DNA of 64,000 bases from contig MNCI01015740.1 of the NCBI GenBank assembly GCA_015680685.1, forward strand, positions 223,044 through 287,043, written 5' to 3'. The stretch comes from Gnetum montanum (lineage: Eukaryota; Streptophyta; Gnetopsida; Gnetales; Gnetaceae). Under the pieces are notes generated by a model. That model was not told the origin of the DNA, ran no database searches, and saw nothing but the letters and a program-made list of their open reading frames with translations. Both the position numbers and the translations under genes were made by a program. Shown piece by piece: positions 47,275 to 58,636 of this stretch; the first letter of the stretch is position 1; each line of letters opens with the position of its first letter.

Positions 47275-48195
47275 TGATGAGTCACATTAAGTTGGCTACA
47301 TTGACAAATCATAATCAACATAGCCTTGTCGATTGGGCCTCATTAATGAGGCCTAGTTGAAGCATCTTACCATCCGTCAATGAGGCCCCATTGATGTACT
47401 GTCAATTTTCTTGATTTTTGGCTATAAATATGTGCTTGTATCCACATTTATGGATAAGTAGATTGTAGTTGCAATGAAGCTCTTACATTTTTTCCATTTG
47501 AAAGTTAGAATTTTTCACCCAAGTGCCCATAGTAGGAGTCATTAAGTATACAAATCTTAATTCGAGCATTGTTGTACCTGAGCATGATAGTGTGTGCAGC
47601 AATAAAGATGAGCTTTTTGATAAACCTTGTAGCACTTTGGATGGATTAGCTATTTTATTTATGCATTTACTATTTCCAATTATTTGTTAAATGTTTTCAC
47701 TTAATTATTAAATATTTCCCAGTTATTACATTAATGAGACAATTAAGTGAGATAGATTATAAACATAAGTACAACTTTTTCGAGCGTAACACATATTCGC
47801 TTGGTAATCCTAGCAACGTTATTGCTTAGTACGCCCAGTAGTGTAGCGCTTGGTTACCTAGCAATGAATACGTGGATTTAGGACATGTACAGAAAGTGGG
47901 AACAAATACTTATGTTAGTTTAGTTAATTAGTTAATCAAATCCCTTTTTGTCTACAATTCAAGCACCCAACTATAAAACATAAAAATGATAAAAATCAAA
48001 TGCCTCAGTTACACATAACCATCCCAATGAATGTCAAAAGTGTAATTGGGAAGACAATGATTAACCTTAAGCCTAGATTCACTTCCTAAAGGGCTAGTGC
48101 ACTAGAAACAATAAAGTCCATAGAATTCAACCAGATCATGCATGAACACTTTGTGATTCATATGGTTGGATGTAGGGGTACCTCGCTGCTCATCA
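47275..48195 (+). repeat. 3' LTR of A2 (921 bp)
   Basis: Starts TGATGAGTCACATTAAGTTG and ends CGCTGCTCATCA, preceded by CAATTGTGGGGGTA. A TATAAATATG box near 47424 is a likely promoter. The R/U5 part contains CCATAGTAGGAGTCATTAAG, shared with the other A LTRs. Confidence 0.9.
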
Positions 48196-48690
48196 ATATT
48201 CAAGACCAATGAAGGAAAGAGAAAAATTAAATTCCAAGTTGAAGATTATGTGTGGATTTATTTGAGCAAAGAAAGACATAAGAGTATAAATTTGTACAAG
48301 CCAAAGTCAAGAAGAATTGGTCTGTTTAGAATTAGGAACAAGATCAATTGTAATGCTTATGAGATTGATTCAGCTCAAGATTTTTCTATTTCTTATGTTT
48401 TTAATGTTTTAAATTCGAGTCCACATCATAGCAATGTTCTTGCATTAGACTTAGAGGATAGTGTTGAAGTCCTCAAAGATGCAATTAAAGATCAAACTCC
48501 ATTCAAGTCATCAAGGAAGCTAATAGTGTAGTAAGTAAGAGAGGCAAGGCGCACAAGAGGCAAGAAGATGCATAAGTACTTGATGTGTTGGAATGATGAT
48601 AAATCTAAGAATGCCATATGGATCATGAAAATGATGTAGGTTTATGGGGGCTTAATGCTATCTTAAGTGGATTTCCCAAATGAGACAAGT
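48196..48690 (+). pseudogene. Chromovirus integrase C-terminus and chromodomain
   Basis: After the A2 insertion the frame gives KFQVEDYVWIYLSKER (the FKVGDLVWVHLRKER-type motif), LYKPKSRRIGLFRI, NAYEIDSAQDFSISYVFNV, and a stop at 48529. In the same frame beyond two stops comes RTRGKKMHKYLMCWNDDKSK then NAIWI, which has the aromatic and Tyr-Leu-x-x-Trp pattern of the C-terminal chromodomain of chromoviruses. The open part is 48166-48531; a start codon in the LTR is fortuitous. Confidence 0.8.
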
Positions 48691-48699
48691 ATCTTTTAA

Positions 48700-49130
48700 A
48701 GTTTGAGGGAGATGATGAAGACATCAATCCATCTTCTTGAGATGATTTCTATTCTTAATATGTCCTAGGAGTTATAGGAGCTATGTGTTATGTTTCGGTG
48801 TTAGTTTAGAGTCATTTGAGTATTTTTTTTTTTTTAATGGTTGAGGAGGCAACTATAAGTTTACTATGAGTCATAGTCAACAGTAATTTGCAATTGTGGG
48901 TAGCTATAAGTCATAGTCTATTGTAGTTTATGGAAAATGCTAAAATTCATTATTTTTAAGGTTTAATAACAAGTTGTAGACCCTTGTAAGTTATACTGAG
49001 GTTGCAATGCAAAATTATGAGCTACAAATTATCACAATTAGCAATTAGTAGAGAAACAAAGGTAAAAAATATTAAGGATTTACCAAGGTGACAAGATGCA
49101 ATTTGTAGTTTATTCATATTCTTGTAATAA
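48700..49130 (+). mobile_element. Chromovirus 3' end / LTR, right piece
   Basis: Follows the chromodomain frame. A tract TTTGAGGGAGATGATGAAGAC precedes the segment shared with 28870-29230. Homology fades near 49130. A T13 run at 48822 is a local expansion. Confidence 0.5.
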
Positions 49131-50540
49131 ACCATATGAAATTTGACAAGAAATTTGCCATTTTCTTTTTAAGAAATTTGTTTTGCAACATTCTAATAAT
49201 ACTTGTTGTTCATCTTCTATTACTTGTATTAAACACAATTTGCATATTCTTTCATACTCCATATTTTTTCATCTTCCAATTTTAACTCAAAGATGGTGTT
49301 ATCTCATTCTTACTCTATTAATTAGTGCTCTTATGGATAATAGAATTGCTATATTTAGATATTTTTCTTCATCATGTTTTCTATCTCTAATGTTTGTCAA
49401 TAAAACTAAAGTGTTTTTTAAATATTTATGCCTCATTTTACCATCTCTCTAAAATTTTCTTCTTAACAAGCTTTGCTTTGAATTTTATTATTATATTAAT
49501 ATTTTCAATACCTCAATTTTGTAGCTACAATTTTCTTTCATAGCATCATCCTTGTTACCGAGATTTTCGAATGATCTCTCTTCAAATCTTATTATTACTT
49601 TTATTATTTAAATAGAATGTTAAAAAACAATAAATTAGATTAGCTTCCAATAGCAACAATTAAGCTTCTAATAAAAGTATTGCATATGGAACTTGGGCCT
49701 TCACCTTAAATTCATCCAACAAGAACAATTTCTAAAGTTTTTAAAACCCAAGACCCACACCACATCTATAAGCATTATAGGTTGTACTATTATTTGGAAA
49801 AGGTATTTTTGAATTGTCTAGGTCCAAATATTGCTCTTGCTACATTTATTCTTCATTATATATAAAACCTTTCTACCGTTTGTAACTGACTATGTACGTA
49901 AGTAAAAATTTAATTCAATTTCATAAATATCTAACATTTTCTAATAAATACAAATTCATACAAATGCAAAAACATGTTATAATGTTGTACACTTCTTTCT
50001 CTATTTTTAAATTTACTATAGCCTTTACAAAAATTCAATTTATTGTCTTTTACCATTATCAATTTTAGTTTACATTTTACATTTGAAGGGTAATATTTGG
50101 CTAACAAAGTTTTTTAGTTTAATTTGTTCAAAAACCTTATAATTGTTTTAATAGTTGTAAAAGGCATTGAAGCCTTTAATTTCCAAGGTTAATTGATGTT
50201 TAAAATGATTGTTCATAATGTGATCATGCATTTGAGTAATTTTGATTATGCTACCTTTATTTAGTGCTTTGCTACATTATGTGTTTATACTAGCAAGTCT
50301 TTGAATATTGGATATTTACTTTGTAGAAGCTTGATGTAGCCTAGGAAGAAATTCAAATTCATAAAAGTTAGAGTTTAAAGGACATGTATGAAATTTGCAA
50401 ATGTTTAGGAGAAAAGAATAGATAATTGAATTTACTTATTCTACACTTAATGTAACAATGTCTTCATAATTACATTTAGTTAATTATATTAGTTGATAAC
50501 ATTCTTTGCCTACCTTAATGTTTAGGACATATAGATGGAA
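49131..50540. other. AT-rich intergenic DNA
   Basis: No conserved reading frame. An open frame at 49183-49452 is rich in Ile, Leu, Ser and Phe, as expected from AT-rich noncoding DNA, and resembles no known protein. Confidence 0.4.
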
Positions 50541-51075
50541 CAAAGACACTCATAATAATTATTTGATAGCATCACAAAGTAGTTGAGACAAAGCCACTAT
50601 TAGAAATTTATATATTTTTCCATTTTAGTATAATTAATACTCAAACCTTTTTTATTGGGATAAGGCTAGGATGATGATATTACTTAATTTATACTTTTTA
50701 TTGTTTGTGTATATAAATAGAATAAAGGCCCTATAATGATGAAGAAATATCATTAAGTAGTGGGATAAAGGTACTAGTAAAATAATAAAGGCACCATGAT
50801 GATGATGATATTTAGTATCACAAAGTAGATGGATAAGTATGATGATGATGGTATTATATGTATAAGCATGATGAATCAATGATGATGATATTATTTAGTA
50901 TCCCAAAGTAGATAGATTAGATAAATATTTTTTCCTATGCAACAACATCACAAGTGCAAAGGTTGCTCCAGCTCTTTCCTATGCAACATTGACATCATAA
51001 AGCAGATGGATAGACTTGGTGATAAGGATAGTGATAAGGATATTATTTAGGATACTACATGGATTGGATAAATAT
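50540..51075. repeat. Degenerate GATGATGATATT array
   Basis: At least five copies of a unit with GATGATGATATTATTTAGTA followed by TCACAAAGTAGATGGATA and variants. Spacing is irregular (about 60-110 bases) with inserted CCTATGCAACAACATCACAA-like segments that also recur (50936 and 50979). Confidence 0.6.
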
Positions 51076-51254
51076 ATTTTTGTAAACAACATTGCAAGTA
51101 CAAAAGGGTGCTCTCACACTAGATTTTAGGCTTTGAATTGAGCACCTTCAAACACCAATTAATGATCAATTCAAAAATTTACCCTTAAAACAATTATTGC
51201 ATCTATTTACAAGTTAGAAAACATTACTCAACTACCAAATTAACACCTCATTAT

Positions 51255-51712
51255 TTGATGCCGACTATTTTACACCATTGTAACGTCTATTTCCATATAA
51301 AATAACAAAAGTTTTACACCTTGTAACTACCTTCACATAAAATAATGAACATTTTACACCTTGTAACAACCAACCAACGTTTTCCACTTGTAACAACCTC
51401 CATGTTTTACCCCTTGTAATAGCAAGCAAACAAACAAATTACACCTTGTAATTATAACTACCTCCATATAAAATAAGGAATGTTTTACACCTTGTAACAC
51501 CAACCAAGCAAACCAATGTTTACACATTGTAACTACTTCCATATAAAATAAAGAACGTTTTACACCTTGTAACTACCTCCAAGGAAAGTTTAAAACATTG
51601 CAACTACCTCCACATAAAATAACGAACATTTTACATGTAGTAACAGGGAACGTTTTACACATTGTAATTACCTCCATGTAAAATAATGAACGTCTTACAC
51701 CTTGTAACAGCG
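51255..51712. repeat. Minisatellite upstream of the PNGase A gene
   Basis: About twelve imperfect units with TTTTACACCTTGTAACTACC followed by TCCATATAAAATAATGAACG. Full units are about 40 bases; some are shortened or fused. The array ends about 550 bases before the start codon at 52261. Confidence 0.85.
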
Positions 51713-51783
51713 AATTGTGTTCAGTAGTGACGCAGATTCAATAATTGCTACGTACTGTTGCATTCATCTCAGCCATGTTCTTG

Positions 51784-51935
51784 GACATCTACTTCAATGA
51801 GACGTGCTGTATCTGACTATCTCAGACTGTCATTTACGTTTCCAAAAGAGTACTGTGAAATCTACGTCAATGAGACGTGCTTTATTTGATTCTCTCAAAT
51901 ACTGTGATTCACCTTTTCTAAAAACTTACTGTGAT
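51784..51935. repeat. Two-copy direct repeat in the promoter region
   Basis: ATCTACTTCAATGAGACGTG at about 51786 and ATCTACGTCAATGAGACGTG at about 51860, a period of 74 bases. Weaker TACTGTGA copies continue downstream. Confidence 0.7.
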
Positions 51936-52260
51936 TTATTTGAAAACATCTTCTCTCTCAAGAAGTGTGAATTCAAGATTCTGGATTTTTCTGTCTTGCA
52001 CAACCCTTAAGGTATATTATTGCCGTGACAGCTGGGATTAACTTCTGGATAGAAGTAAGATGATGATTCCTAATCTTGGATTTTTGGTCTGCCACTGGAC
52101 GCTTGTTTGGTGAGATTCCGATATGGGAAGTGAAAGTTGGATCTTTCCTTTTTGAAATAGCCATCTCTAAAATGGTATTAAGTTTGCTGTTGCTGGGTAT
52201 CCTTTCCTAGCCCTAGAAAACACTAGCGCACTCTTACATTTCACAAGCCTTCTGTGCAAT

Positions 52261-54042
52261 ATGGGGGATCTATGGAGTTCTGCAATTCTTGTGATGTTGC
52301 TACTGTTGCTAGTTCAGTCAAATGCCATTGTCAATCTGGGCCAACAGAAGCAGCTGATCAACTCCTTGGATCTCGAAGAGGTGAATCCAAATGCTGCAGA
52401 ATCTCTTCGAGAATCGCAGAACGAGCCAATGGTGTTTTTTGAGGTAAAAAAGCCCATTGATCTTCCCCATGAAAGGCCCTGTGCCATTGTCAGTGTTCTG
52501 CAACATGATTTTGGGTATACATATGGGCAGCCTCCAGTTGTAGCTGCATATGAACCCCCATCACAGTGCGGGAGTCCATGGAAAAAGATAATCATGGAGT
52601 GGAAGGCCACCTGCAAAGGCAGACAGTATGACAGAATTGCAGGGGTCTGGCTTGGAGGAGCTGAAATCCTCAGAACCTGCACTGCAGAACCCACAAAATC
52701 TGGCATTGAATGGACCATTCTCAAGGATGTTACCAAGTACCATTCTCTGTTGCAGAAACCCCAGAAGCTGGAAGTGCAGCTCAATAATCTGGTCGATAAG
52801 ACCTATACTGGGGTGTATCATGTGAATATTTCATTCAAGTTCTATGAGGCGAAAAAGATTCTGGATTCAGAGTTTTCTTCTTCAGCAAATGTGTTTGGTA
52901 AATTAGGATTTCCTGCCGATCTCATCCAACCTATATCCCTGCCTGTAACACAGCAAGGGGGAGCATGGTTCCAGATTCAAAACTCATCTGATACTGTGCA
53001 GGTCCCTTTCAGGGTGCCAAGCAATGCTTACAGAGCAGTGTTGGAGGTTTTTGTGTCTTTTCATCAGCATGATGAATTCTGGTATACAAATCCCCCAAAT
53101 GAGTTTCTAGAGGCTAACAAGCTTACTGGTTTAGCAGGCAATGGCCCATTCAGAGAGGTTTTGGTGGCCATTGATGGGGATCCTGTTGGTGCGGTTTGGC
53201 CATTTCCTGTGATTTATACTGGGGGCATTAACCCTTTGTTCTGGAGGCCTGTGTCTGGCATTGGGTCATTTGATCTGCCAAGTTATGACATTGAATTGAC
53301 TCCATTTCTGGGCAGATTGTTGGATGGTAAGGATCATGTTTTCAGTTTCAATGTCACAAATGGTTTGGATATTTGGTTTGTGGATGCAAATTTGCACATT
53401 TGGATTGATGATGAAGAGTCTATTAAGGGAGATTTAACCAGTTATGAATCTTCATCTTTGTCTTTTTCCACTGATTATAATTTCAAAGGGTTGAATGGGT
53501 CCTTCAAGACCACCGCATTTAGGAAAATTTCATCATCTGGATGGGTGGAATCATCCCATGGGAAGCTCATCACTCATGCATCAACAGAGCTAAATTTCAG
53601 CAACAACATGGAGTTTAAGGATAATGCCGATACTCAAACAGTGAGGCAAAAGATAGTGAGCTATAGCAAGGTCATTGTTGAGACTTCAAAAGGAGTGGTT
53701 TCATCTACTAAGGTTAATACTATTTTCCCTTTGTATGTATATTCTTATGAAGTTGACGAAGGCAACGGTACATATCTACAGATTGCAAATGTTTCAAATG
53801 CTATTGACAAAGATGTTTCTGTCATAGCTCGGAAGCACAGTTCCTTCAGTTCCCTGAATAATACTCAGAACGCACAGGGATACATCTTGGTTAAGAATAA
53901 TCTGGTCAGTAGCGGCCTAGGAAGCACACAACAATTCTATGATTATCACAGCACACAAGGTTGCTATTCTCGTACAGTATCTGTTAGCAACTACACATTT
54001 ATTTCTGATTCCACAGATACATCATGTGGGTTCACTGGCTAA
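52261..54042 (+). CDS. Peptide-N4-(N-acetyl-beta-glucosaminyl)asparagine amidase A (PNGase A type)
   Basis: A single uninterrupted 593-residue frame, close to the usual length of plant PNGase A proteins. The family removes N-linked glycans from glycopeptides by hydrolysing the Asn-GlcNAc amide bond, in the secretory path, vacuole or wall. Residues 1-23 form a signal peptide (LVMLLLLLVQSNA). The family domain begins near residue 57 (FFEVKKPIDLP, HERPCAIVSVLQHDFGYTYG) and continues with WLGGAEILRTCTAEPT at about 130-145, GPFREVLVAIDGDPVGAVWP and TGGINPLFWRPVSGIGSFDL at about 297-340. At least eight N-glycosylation sequons are visible (NIS, NSS, NVT, NGS, NFS, NGT, NNT, NYT), fitting a secreted protein. 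The start is the first ATG, directly followed by the signal peptide. It has no intron, and the next gene (APX) converges on it from the right. Codon use is normal and no damage is seen. Confidence 0.93.
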   Translation: MGDLWSSAILVMLLLLLVQSNAIVNLGQQKQLINSLDLEEVNPNAAESLRESQNEPMVFFEVKKPIDLPHERPCAIVSVLQHDFGYTYGQPPVVAAYEPPSQCGSPWKKIIMEWKATCKGRQYDRIAGVWLGGAEILRTCTAEPTKSGIEWTILKDVTKYHSLLQKPQKLEVQLNNLVDKTYTGVYHVNISFKFYEAKKILDSEFSSSANVFGKLGFPADLIQPISLPVTQQGGAWFQIQNSSDTVQVPFRVPSNAYRAVLEVFVSFHQHDEFWYTNPPNEFLEANKLTGLAGNGPFREVLVAIDGDPVGAVWPFPVIYTGGINPLFWRPVSGIGSFDLPSYDIELTPFLGRLLDGKDHVFSFNVTNGLDIWFVDANLHIWIDDEESIKGDLTSYESSSLSFSTDYNFKGLNGSFKTTAFRKISSSGWVESSHGKLITHASTELNFSNNMEFKDNADTQTVRQKIVSYSKVIVETSKGVVSSTKVNTIFPLYVYSYEVDEGNGTYLQIANVSNAIDKDVSVIARKHSSFSSLNNTQNAQGYILVKNNLVSSGLGSTQQFYDYHSTQGCYSRTVSVSNYTFISDSTDTSCGFTG

Positions 54043-55368
54043 ATTTGGCCTGCCCTTGTTTCAAAGCAGTGTCATTTTCGAGCTAAAGATGTGAACAACC
54101 AAAACAAGCATATCATGAAATCATGTGTTTGAATTTCTTCATTCAGAGGAGGAAAGTACCTTTTTTAGTTGACATACCTCTGCAATAACATGAAATGCAA
54201 CTTCTGCTGCTTCCAAGCAACATCAATTTTAGCATTTTTTTGCAAGTTTACTTGTTGGAGTGTAAGCATTTCTTTTTGCTAATATTTAAGCATTCTTAGC
54301 TTTTAATGACAATCAGACGCCTCTTTTGCAGTTGGGTACTGTTATTCCCCTAACGATTCATGATCATATCTTTTAAGTTTTTCAATTGTAGCTTACTCAT
54401 AGTCCATGCAAGCACAAAAAAATACTTGATTCGTCCGTGTCTAAGAATGGTTTTTTGAGAGGAAATCCCAAGTACATGCTTCAGCATATTTGACAAGCAC
54501 CAAATATCCGAAACAAGTAAACGTTTAGAACATGCCAGGAACGTAAGGTTGTGTTTGGCTAACTTGCAACATCCAAAAAAAAATATCCTGTGCATTGGGG
54601 CACAATAATACAGGCAGCGTTTGGGTTGCTAGAATCACTTTCTTGAGAGAGTTTAATTTATAGTGTGTAAAGCACCAATAACAAGTGAATGGTATGCCTG
54701 CACTGCCCAACGCTGGTTATCATGTGGTTTTCCGTTTTTGCATGTTTTAATTTCATCACATAGAGAGAAGGTGATACATGGGGTAGGATTTAACTGCTTT
54801 TAGAAACTGCTCAGGTTTAAAGCTGTAGTTTGAAGTTACGAATACGTTTCTACCACATAAATATGATGTTTTATTTTGCATCTATTACCATTGTTTTTAT
54901 TTTTAGATATTTGTAACAGGAAAAGTTATTATTATTTATAGATTTACTGTTTTTGTAACAGATAAAATATGAAATTAACTACTTTTTTATTATGGGAAGT
55001 TTGAGAGCAGCATCTATTAATGAAAAGATTTAAGAAAATTCACCTTAGATGGTTTAATCATATGCCAAAGGAATAGGACGCCTTATTAAAATATAAGGGG
55101 ATTACGAATATACATAGTTGCTTGATTTGCAAACATTAAAAAGGACATCCAACATTTAGGTAAAAATGTTTATTTCACTTTAAAGAAGTGTGACAAAAAA
55201 GAGCTTGTATAACCAATCCATGTAATTGGGTTAAAGGGTAAACTGATGACAAACGTTTTTGTAACAGACCCTTAATCATGCCAATAAAATCAAGTAATTA
55301 AAATTGGAGTAAAGGTTTCTACTACCAAGCCATAGTTAACTTGACTTCCCATTTCTATCTTCAAATTA

Positions 55369-55480
55369 TCTTTATTAATTCTCATCTTGAAAATAGTTTT
55401 AATACAACTCAAGATTGAAACTATCTTTATTAATTCTCATCTTAAAAATAGCTTAATACCACTTAGGATTGGAACTGATT
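55369..55480. repeat. Direct repeat, period about 54
   Basis: ATCTTTATTAATTCTCATCT occurs at 55369 and again at about 55423, each followed by an A-rich AAAATAG and an ACTCAAGATTGAAACT or ACTTAGGATTGGAACT segment. Confidence 0.75.
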
Positions 55481-55564
55481 ACTCTTTTTCATCAGTGGCC
55501 AATTGCTCAATCATTGGTGCTTGTGCAATGCTAGAGTAATGAAGTTGAGAAATCATTGTAACGT

Positions 55565-55745
55565 TTTGACAGAGGAACTACCACTTGGAGTGATGGTATG
55601 GTGCTTGTTTTTCAAGTCATAGGACCTGGGTTCAATCCTAGGTGTAACTACTCAAAACAGGTTAGCCTCTAAGTGATGATCCTAGTGGTAAAACTCTTAA
55701 TTTGAAAACTCCAAGTCATAAGTTTGATTTTAGTAGGTAATGCTA
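55565..55745 (+). mobile_element. Candidate dimeric tRNA-derived SINE
   Basis: First half: box A-like TGGTATGGTGC at 55594-55604 and box B-like GGGTTCAATCC at 55628-55638. Second half: TAGTGGTAAAACTC at 55683 and a decayed AGTTTGATTTTA at 55721. Both halves carry CAAGTCATA before box B (55613 and 55712), a period of 99 bases. Spacing fits RNA polymerase III promoters of plant SINEs. No clear tail or target duplication was found. Confidence 0.45.
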
Positions 55746-56204
55746 AGTTATATATCTTAAGATATATTATAATTATTTTGGGTTCCTAGTAAGATTCTTA
55801 CACCACAGTATAAAGTATTTGACAGACTATATATATATATATATAATTGATATATTACCTGTTATTTTTTGTGTTATTTTTTTCAGATACTTTTGGCCTA
55901 TGCTTTCAAATTGGCCAGGTTCATGAACAGTCATTTGAATTGGTTCACTTTTGCAACTTACTGAAGAGCAAGATTCTGATTCAATTCTGCTATAATCTTC
56001 TTTTGAAAAAAAAGGTTAAGCATGACAAGAATCAGTATATACTTGGATAGGAAGAATTACTGGGTTACTATTTAAAAGGTGACAATGAGGAAGTAACATT
56101 TATAGAGACGCCATACAAACTTTAAAGAAAATTACAAAAGAAAGAAAACAGAAAGAATGAAAGATATGCAGGCATTGATTGAGCAGGTAACTATTGCACT
56201 CGTT

Positions 56205-56250
56205 AAATAGTTTTAAAACTTCATTAAATAGTTTTAAAACTTCAGGTTTT
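56205..56250. repeat. Tandem duplication of TTAAATAGTTTTAAAACTTCA
   Basis: Two adjacent, identical 21-base copies. Confidence 0.85.
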
Positions 56251-57973
56251 TGGAGTTTCTGACAAAAATTTGGATAGGACCACTTGAAACATTGATAATG
56301 AAGGTGCCAAGGGCAAAGTAAAACTATGCTCAGCAAAACAAAGTCGATCCTTGTAATTGAGCTTCAAAGTAAAATGAGCTCCAAGAAATGTAGTAAAAAG
56401 GATGGAAAACATAGGTAGGTAGGCTAAGACAAGTCGCAGAAAGTGAGAGTTAAACGGAATACAAAGTCACTTAATATTGAACTGTGATGTTCTATAGAAT
56501 GGAACAAAGGTACATGATTACATTGATTGATGCTGAAACTCCAAGGTGGAACAATTTCATTAATGACATTTGTTTTCTTTCCGACTTAAATAACATAGTT
56601 TCAGTATTGACTTAGCTATAAATTTATAATTTAGCTAAAGAATCTTTTGGTTTTAAAAAATAACACCAGCATTTTCCATTCTACCATTGTATCATACAAA
56701 CTCAAGCTTAATTCACCTTCACCATTTTATTATTATTATCCAAACTCATGCTCAATTCGCTTTCGCATATCTCGCATGCTCTCTGTCTTTGCCAAACTTG
56801 TAAACACATAGCCAAGCTTGTAAAGGCATCATAAAGCATTAGCATTTTCCATATAGAATCTGCTAGACTAGAATCTACCTATCCTAGATGAACTTTTAGT
56901 CATAATTTACAACAAATCTTATATCAACTTTTCGCTATAGTCAATGTTGTGTAGTTGCTGCCCCTCTTATATACACCTACTTCCCCCTTATTACCTGCTA
57001 TCTGATTCCCACATTATGCACTAATAATTTTCATGAAAAAATCTCCTGGTTACCGTTATAACTTCCCACCCTTTGCTATGCCCTCCCAAATTGCATAATT
57101 TCTATGATAAAACTAGCTTCGGCTTCACATTATATATGTATAATTTGTGTGAGAGATCTGGCCGCCTCAACTCCTATTATCAAAATCTAATTATTGTAAT
57201 AAAACATGTGATAAAACCCAACAAAAAAGGATTTCCCATTAAAAACAAAAGGCTTTCCTGCTTCTGTGTCAGCAGCTTCCTATTACGTATGCATAATTTT
57301 CATGAGGACTCTTGGGTTCCTGTTATGGGTACCTAATCTGTAAGCTGATTCCGCAGAAAATTGTACTAGTATTACAACCACAAGGAAAAAGTGGAACCTC
57401 CCAGCATCCATTAGTAATTAGTCTTTCAATCAAAAATAAATATAAAAAATAATTGTAGAGATAATATTGCTTTAAATTTCTTTAATACAACTCATAACTT
57501 CTCTTAACTGTTTGAGAGCATGATCCTCGAAAGTAAGTTATAATTTTGGCAAGATTTCTAACAATGCTGCAATGAGTTTGAAACGTTATGATTGTATTAA
57601 TCTCTTAAGAGGGATCGTGTCCATAAGGAAGAGGATAAAAGGGTGTACGCACAGCATTTTTTTTTTTTTCACTTTTGAAATGGTACCAGTGTTTAATATG
57701 TAACTGTTATCAGATTTGAGAATGATCTTAAGACTCACAACTCCAATCTTTGCTTGTCAACATTTTCAGACTTTAGGTGGTAAAATGTAGACAATTTATT
57801 TTTTAAAATAAAGAGAAATCAAGACAATACTTGAATTCATGTCTAACACTGATAAGTAAGTATCACAAAAAGATGATATTTTGCAGAACTGAATAAGTAA
57901 CACAGTTAAAACATGCAATCTATAAGGCCAAATGTTTAAAGAGCAATAGCATAACATATTAAATGCACAGATT

Positions 57974-58071
57974 TTAAATACATATTTTAACAGAAGCTAG
58001 TCTCTGCATGCTCTGTTTTAGGTCATACTGGTATACTTCAGAAACAGCACCACTTACTCTCTTGCTTCCAC
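57974..58071 (-). other. Candidate terminal exon of the APX gene
   Basis: Minus strand: an acceptor CAG ends at 58072 and the following sequence is open to TAA at 57974 when joined in frame to the candidate exon 58555-58522 (reading ENVAGFGDTYSG then GSKRVSGAVSEVYQYDLKQ). That join does not fit the phase of exon 9, so another small exon of 3n+1 bases would be needed. If instead exon 9 is spliced directly to 58071, the tail is WKQESKWCCF and stops. Neither tail is a membrane anchor. Confidence 0.3.
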
Positions 58072-58521
58072 CTGTAAAAATAACATCACCATGTGTTACT
58101 GTAAAATTGCAGATCAATATTCCAGCTAGTATATAACTGAAAACATATAACTATTTATAACTACATACACTAATGGATTTATAAAAAAAAAAATTGTTCC
58201 ACTGAACGGAGAAGTTTGTACGAAAGTGCCTCTACCTTTTAAAAAATGAAAATAAAAGGCATTATTACCACAATTAATATTTACGTAAACTTTAATGCTT
58301 TCATTTGCCTCGCATTGTGTCCAGCTTCTTAATGATAATTGATGTTGACAAAAAAAAAAAAAAAAACAACTAAACAACACAAATTCATAGGGGCGTATTG
58401 TGGATTTGCTGTCCCCCTTACACATGTTCATTCTGCATGTTTAAATGAACCAGAACTGAACGACAATTAAGCATATCATACATCCTCCTAATTTTTCAAG
58501 ATCTGCTGCCAGGCTGTACAC

Positions 58522-58555
58522 CTGAATAGGTATCTCCAAAACCAGCAACATTTTC
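58522..58555 (-). other. Candidate small exon near the APX 3' end
   Basis: 34 bases between an AG acceptor and a CAG/GTGTAC donor on the minus strand. It makes a sensible frame with 58071-57974 but not with exon 9. Speculative. Confidence 0.25.
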
Positions 58556-58636
58556 CTTTTAATATTTTAGAGTTTTACCTGTCCTTAATGCTCAACAAGC
58601 AATGTACTCTACATTTATTAATTAATAATATTATTT

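Larger units (their letters stand above)
30265..48195 (+). mobile_element. A2: Athila-like element, 5'-deleted, containing G2
   Basis: Flanked by a perfect duplication ATATT (30260-30264 and 48196-48200). The left end keeps only about 105 bases of 5' LTR. The rest of that LTR, the primer site, the first half of gag and the 5' end of the nested G2 are missing. From 37114 the element continues with gag, protease, RT, RNase H, integrase, a spacer with a 293-base N run, an extra ORF (44162-47017) and a full 3' LTR (47275-48195). All frames are broken. The duplication proves both ends belong to one insertion. Confidence 0.88.
54043..57970. other. Intergenic region between the two host genes
   Basis: AT-rich, with no conserved coding frame. 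It includes the 3' flank of the PNGase A gene, a 54-base direct repeat (55369-55480), a SINE-like element (55565-55745), a TA dinucleotide run (55828-55845) and a 21-base tandem duplication (56205-56250). Open frames here are short and low in complexity. Confidence 0.5.

Noticed and set aside
49183-49452. 89-codon frame that looks like a small membrane protein
   Set aside because: Its hydrophobicity follows from AT-rich DNA (Phe, Ile and Leu codons). No conservation or gene context was seen.
51255-51712. Possible CRISPR-like array
   Set aside because: Units are contiguous and variable without unique spacers, and the window is plant nuclear DNA. It is a minisatellite.
52314-52784. Minus-strand open frame of 156 codons
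   Set aside because: Lies wholly inside the PNGase A gene on the opposite strand and shows no motif of its own.
55621-55660. tRNA gene
   Set aside because: Box A- and B-like motifs are present, but no cloverleaf with a proper acceptor stem and anticodon arm can be drawn. A SINE is the better explanation.
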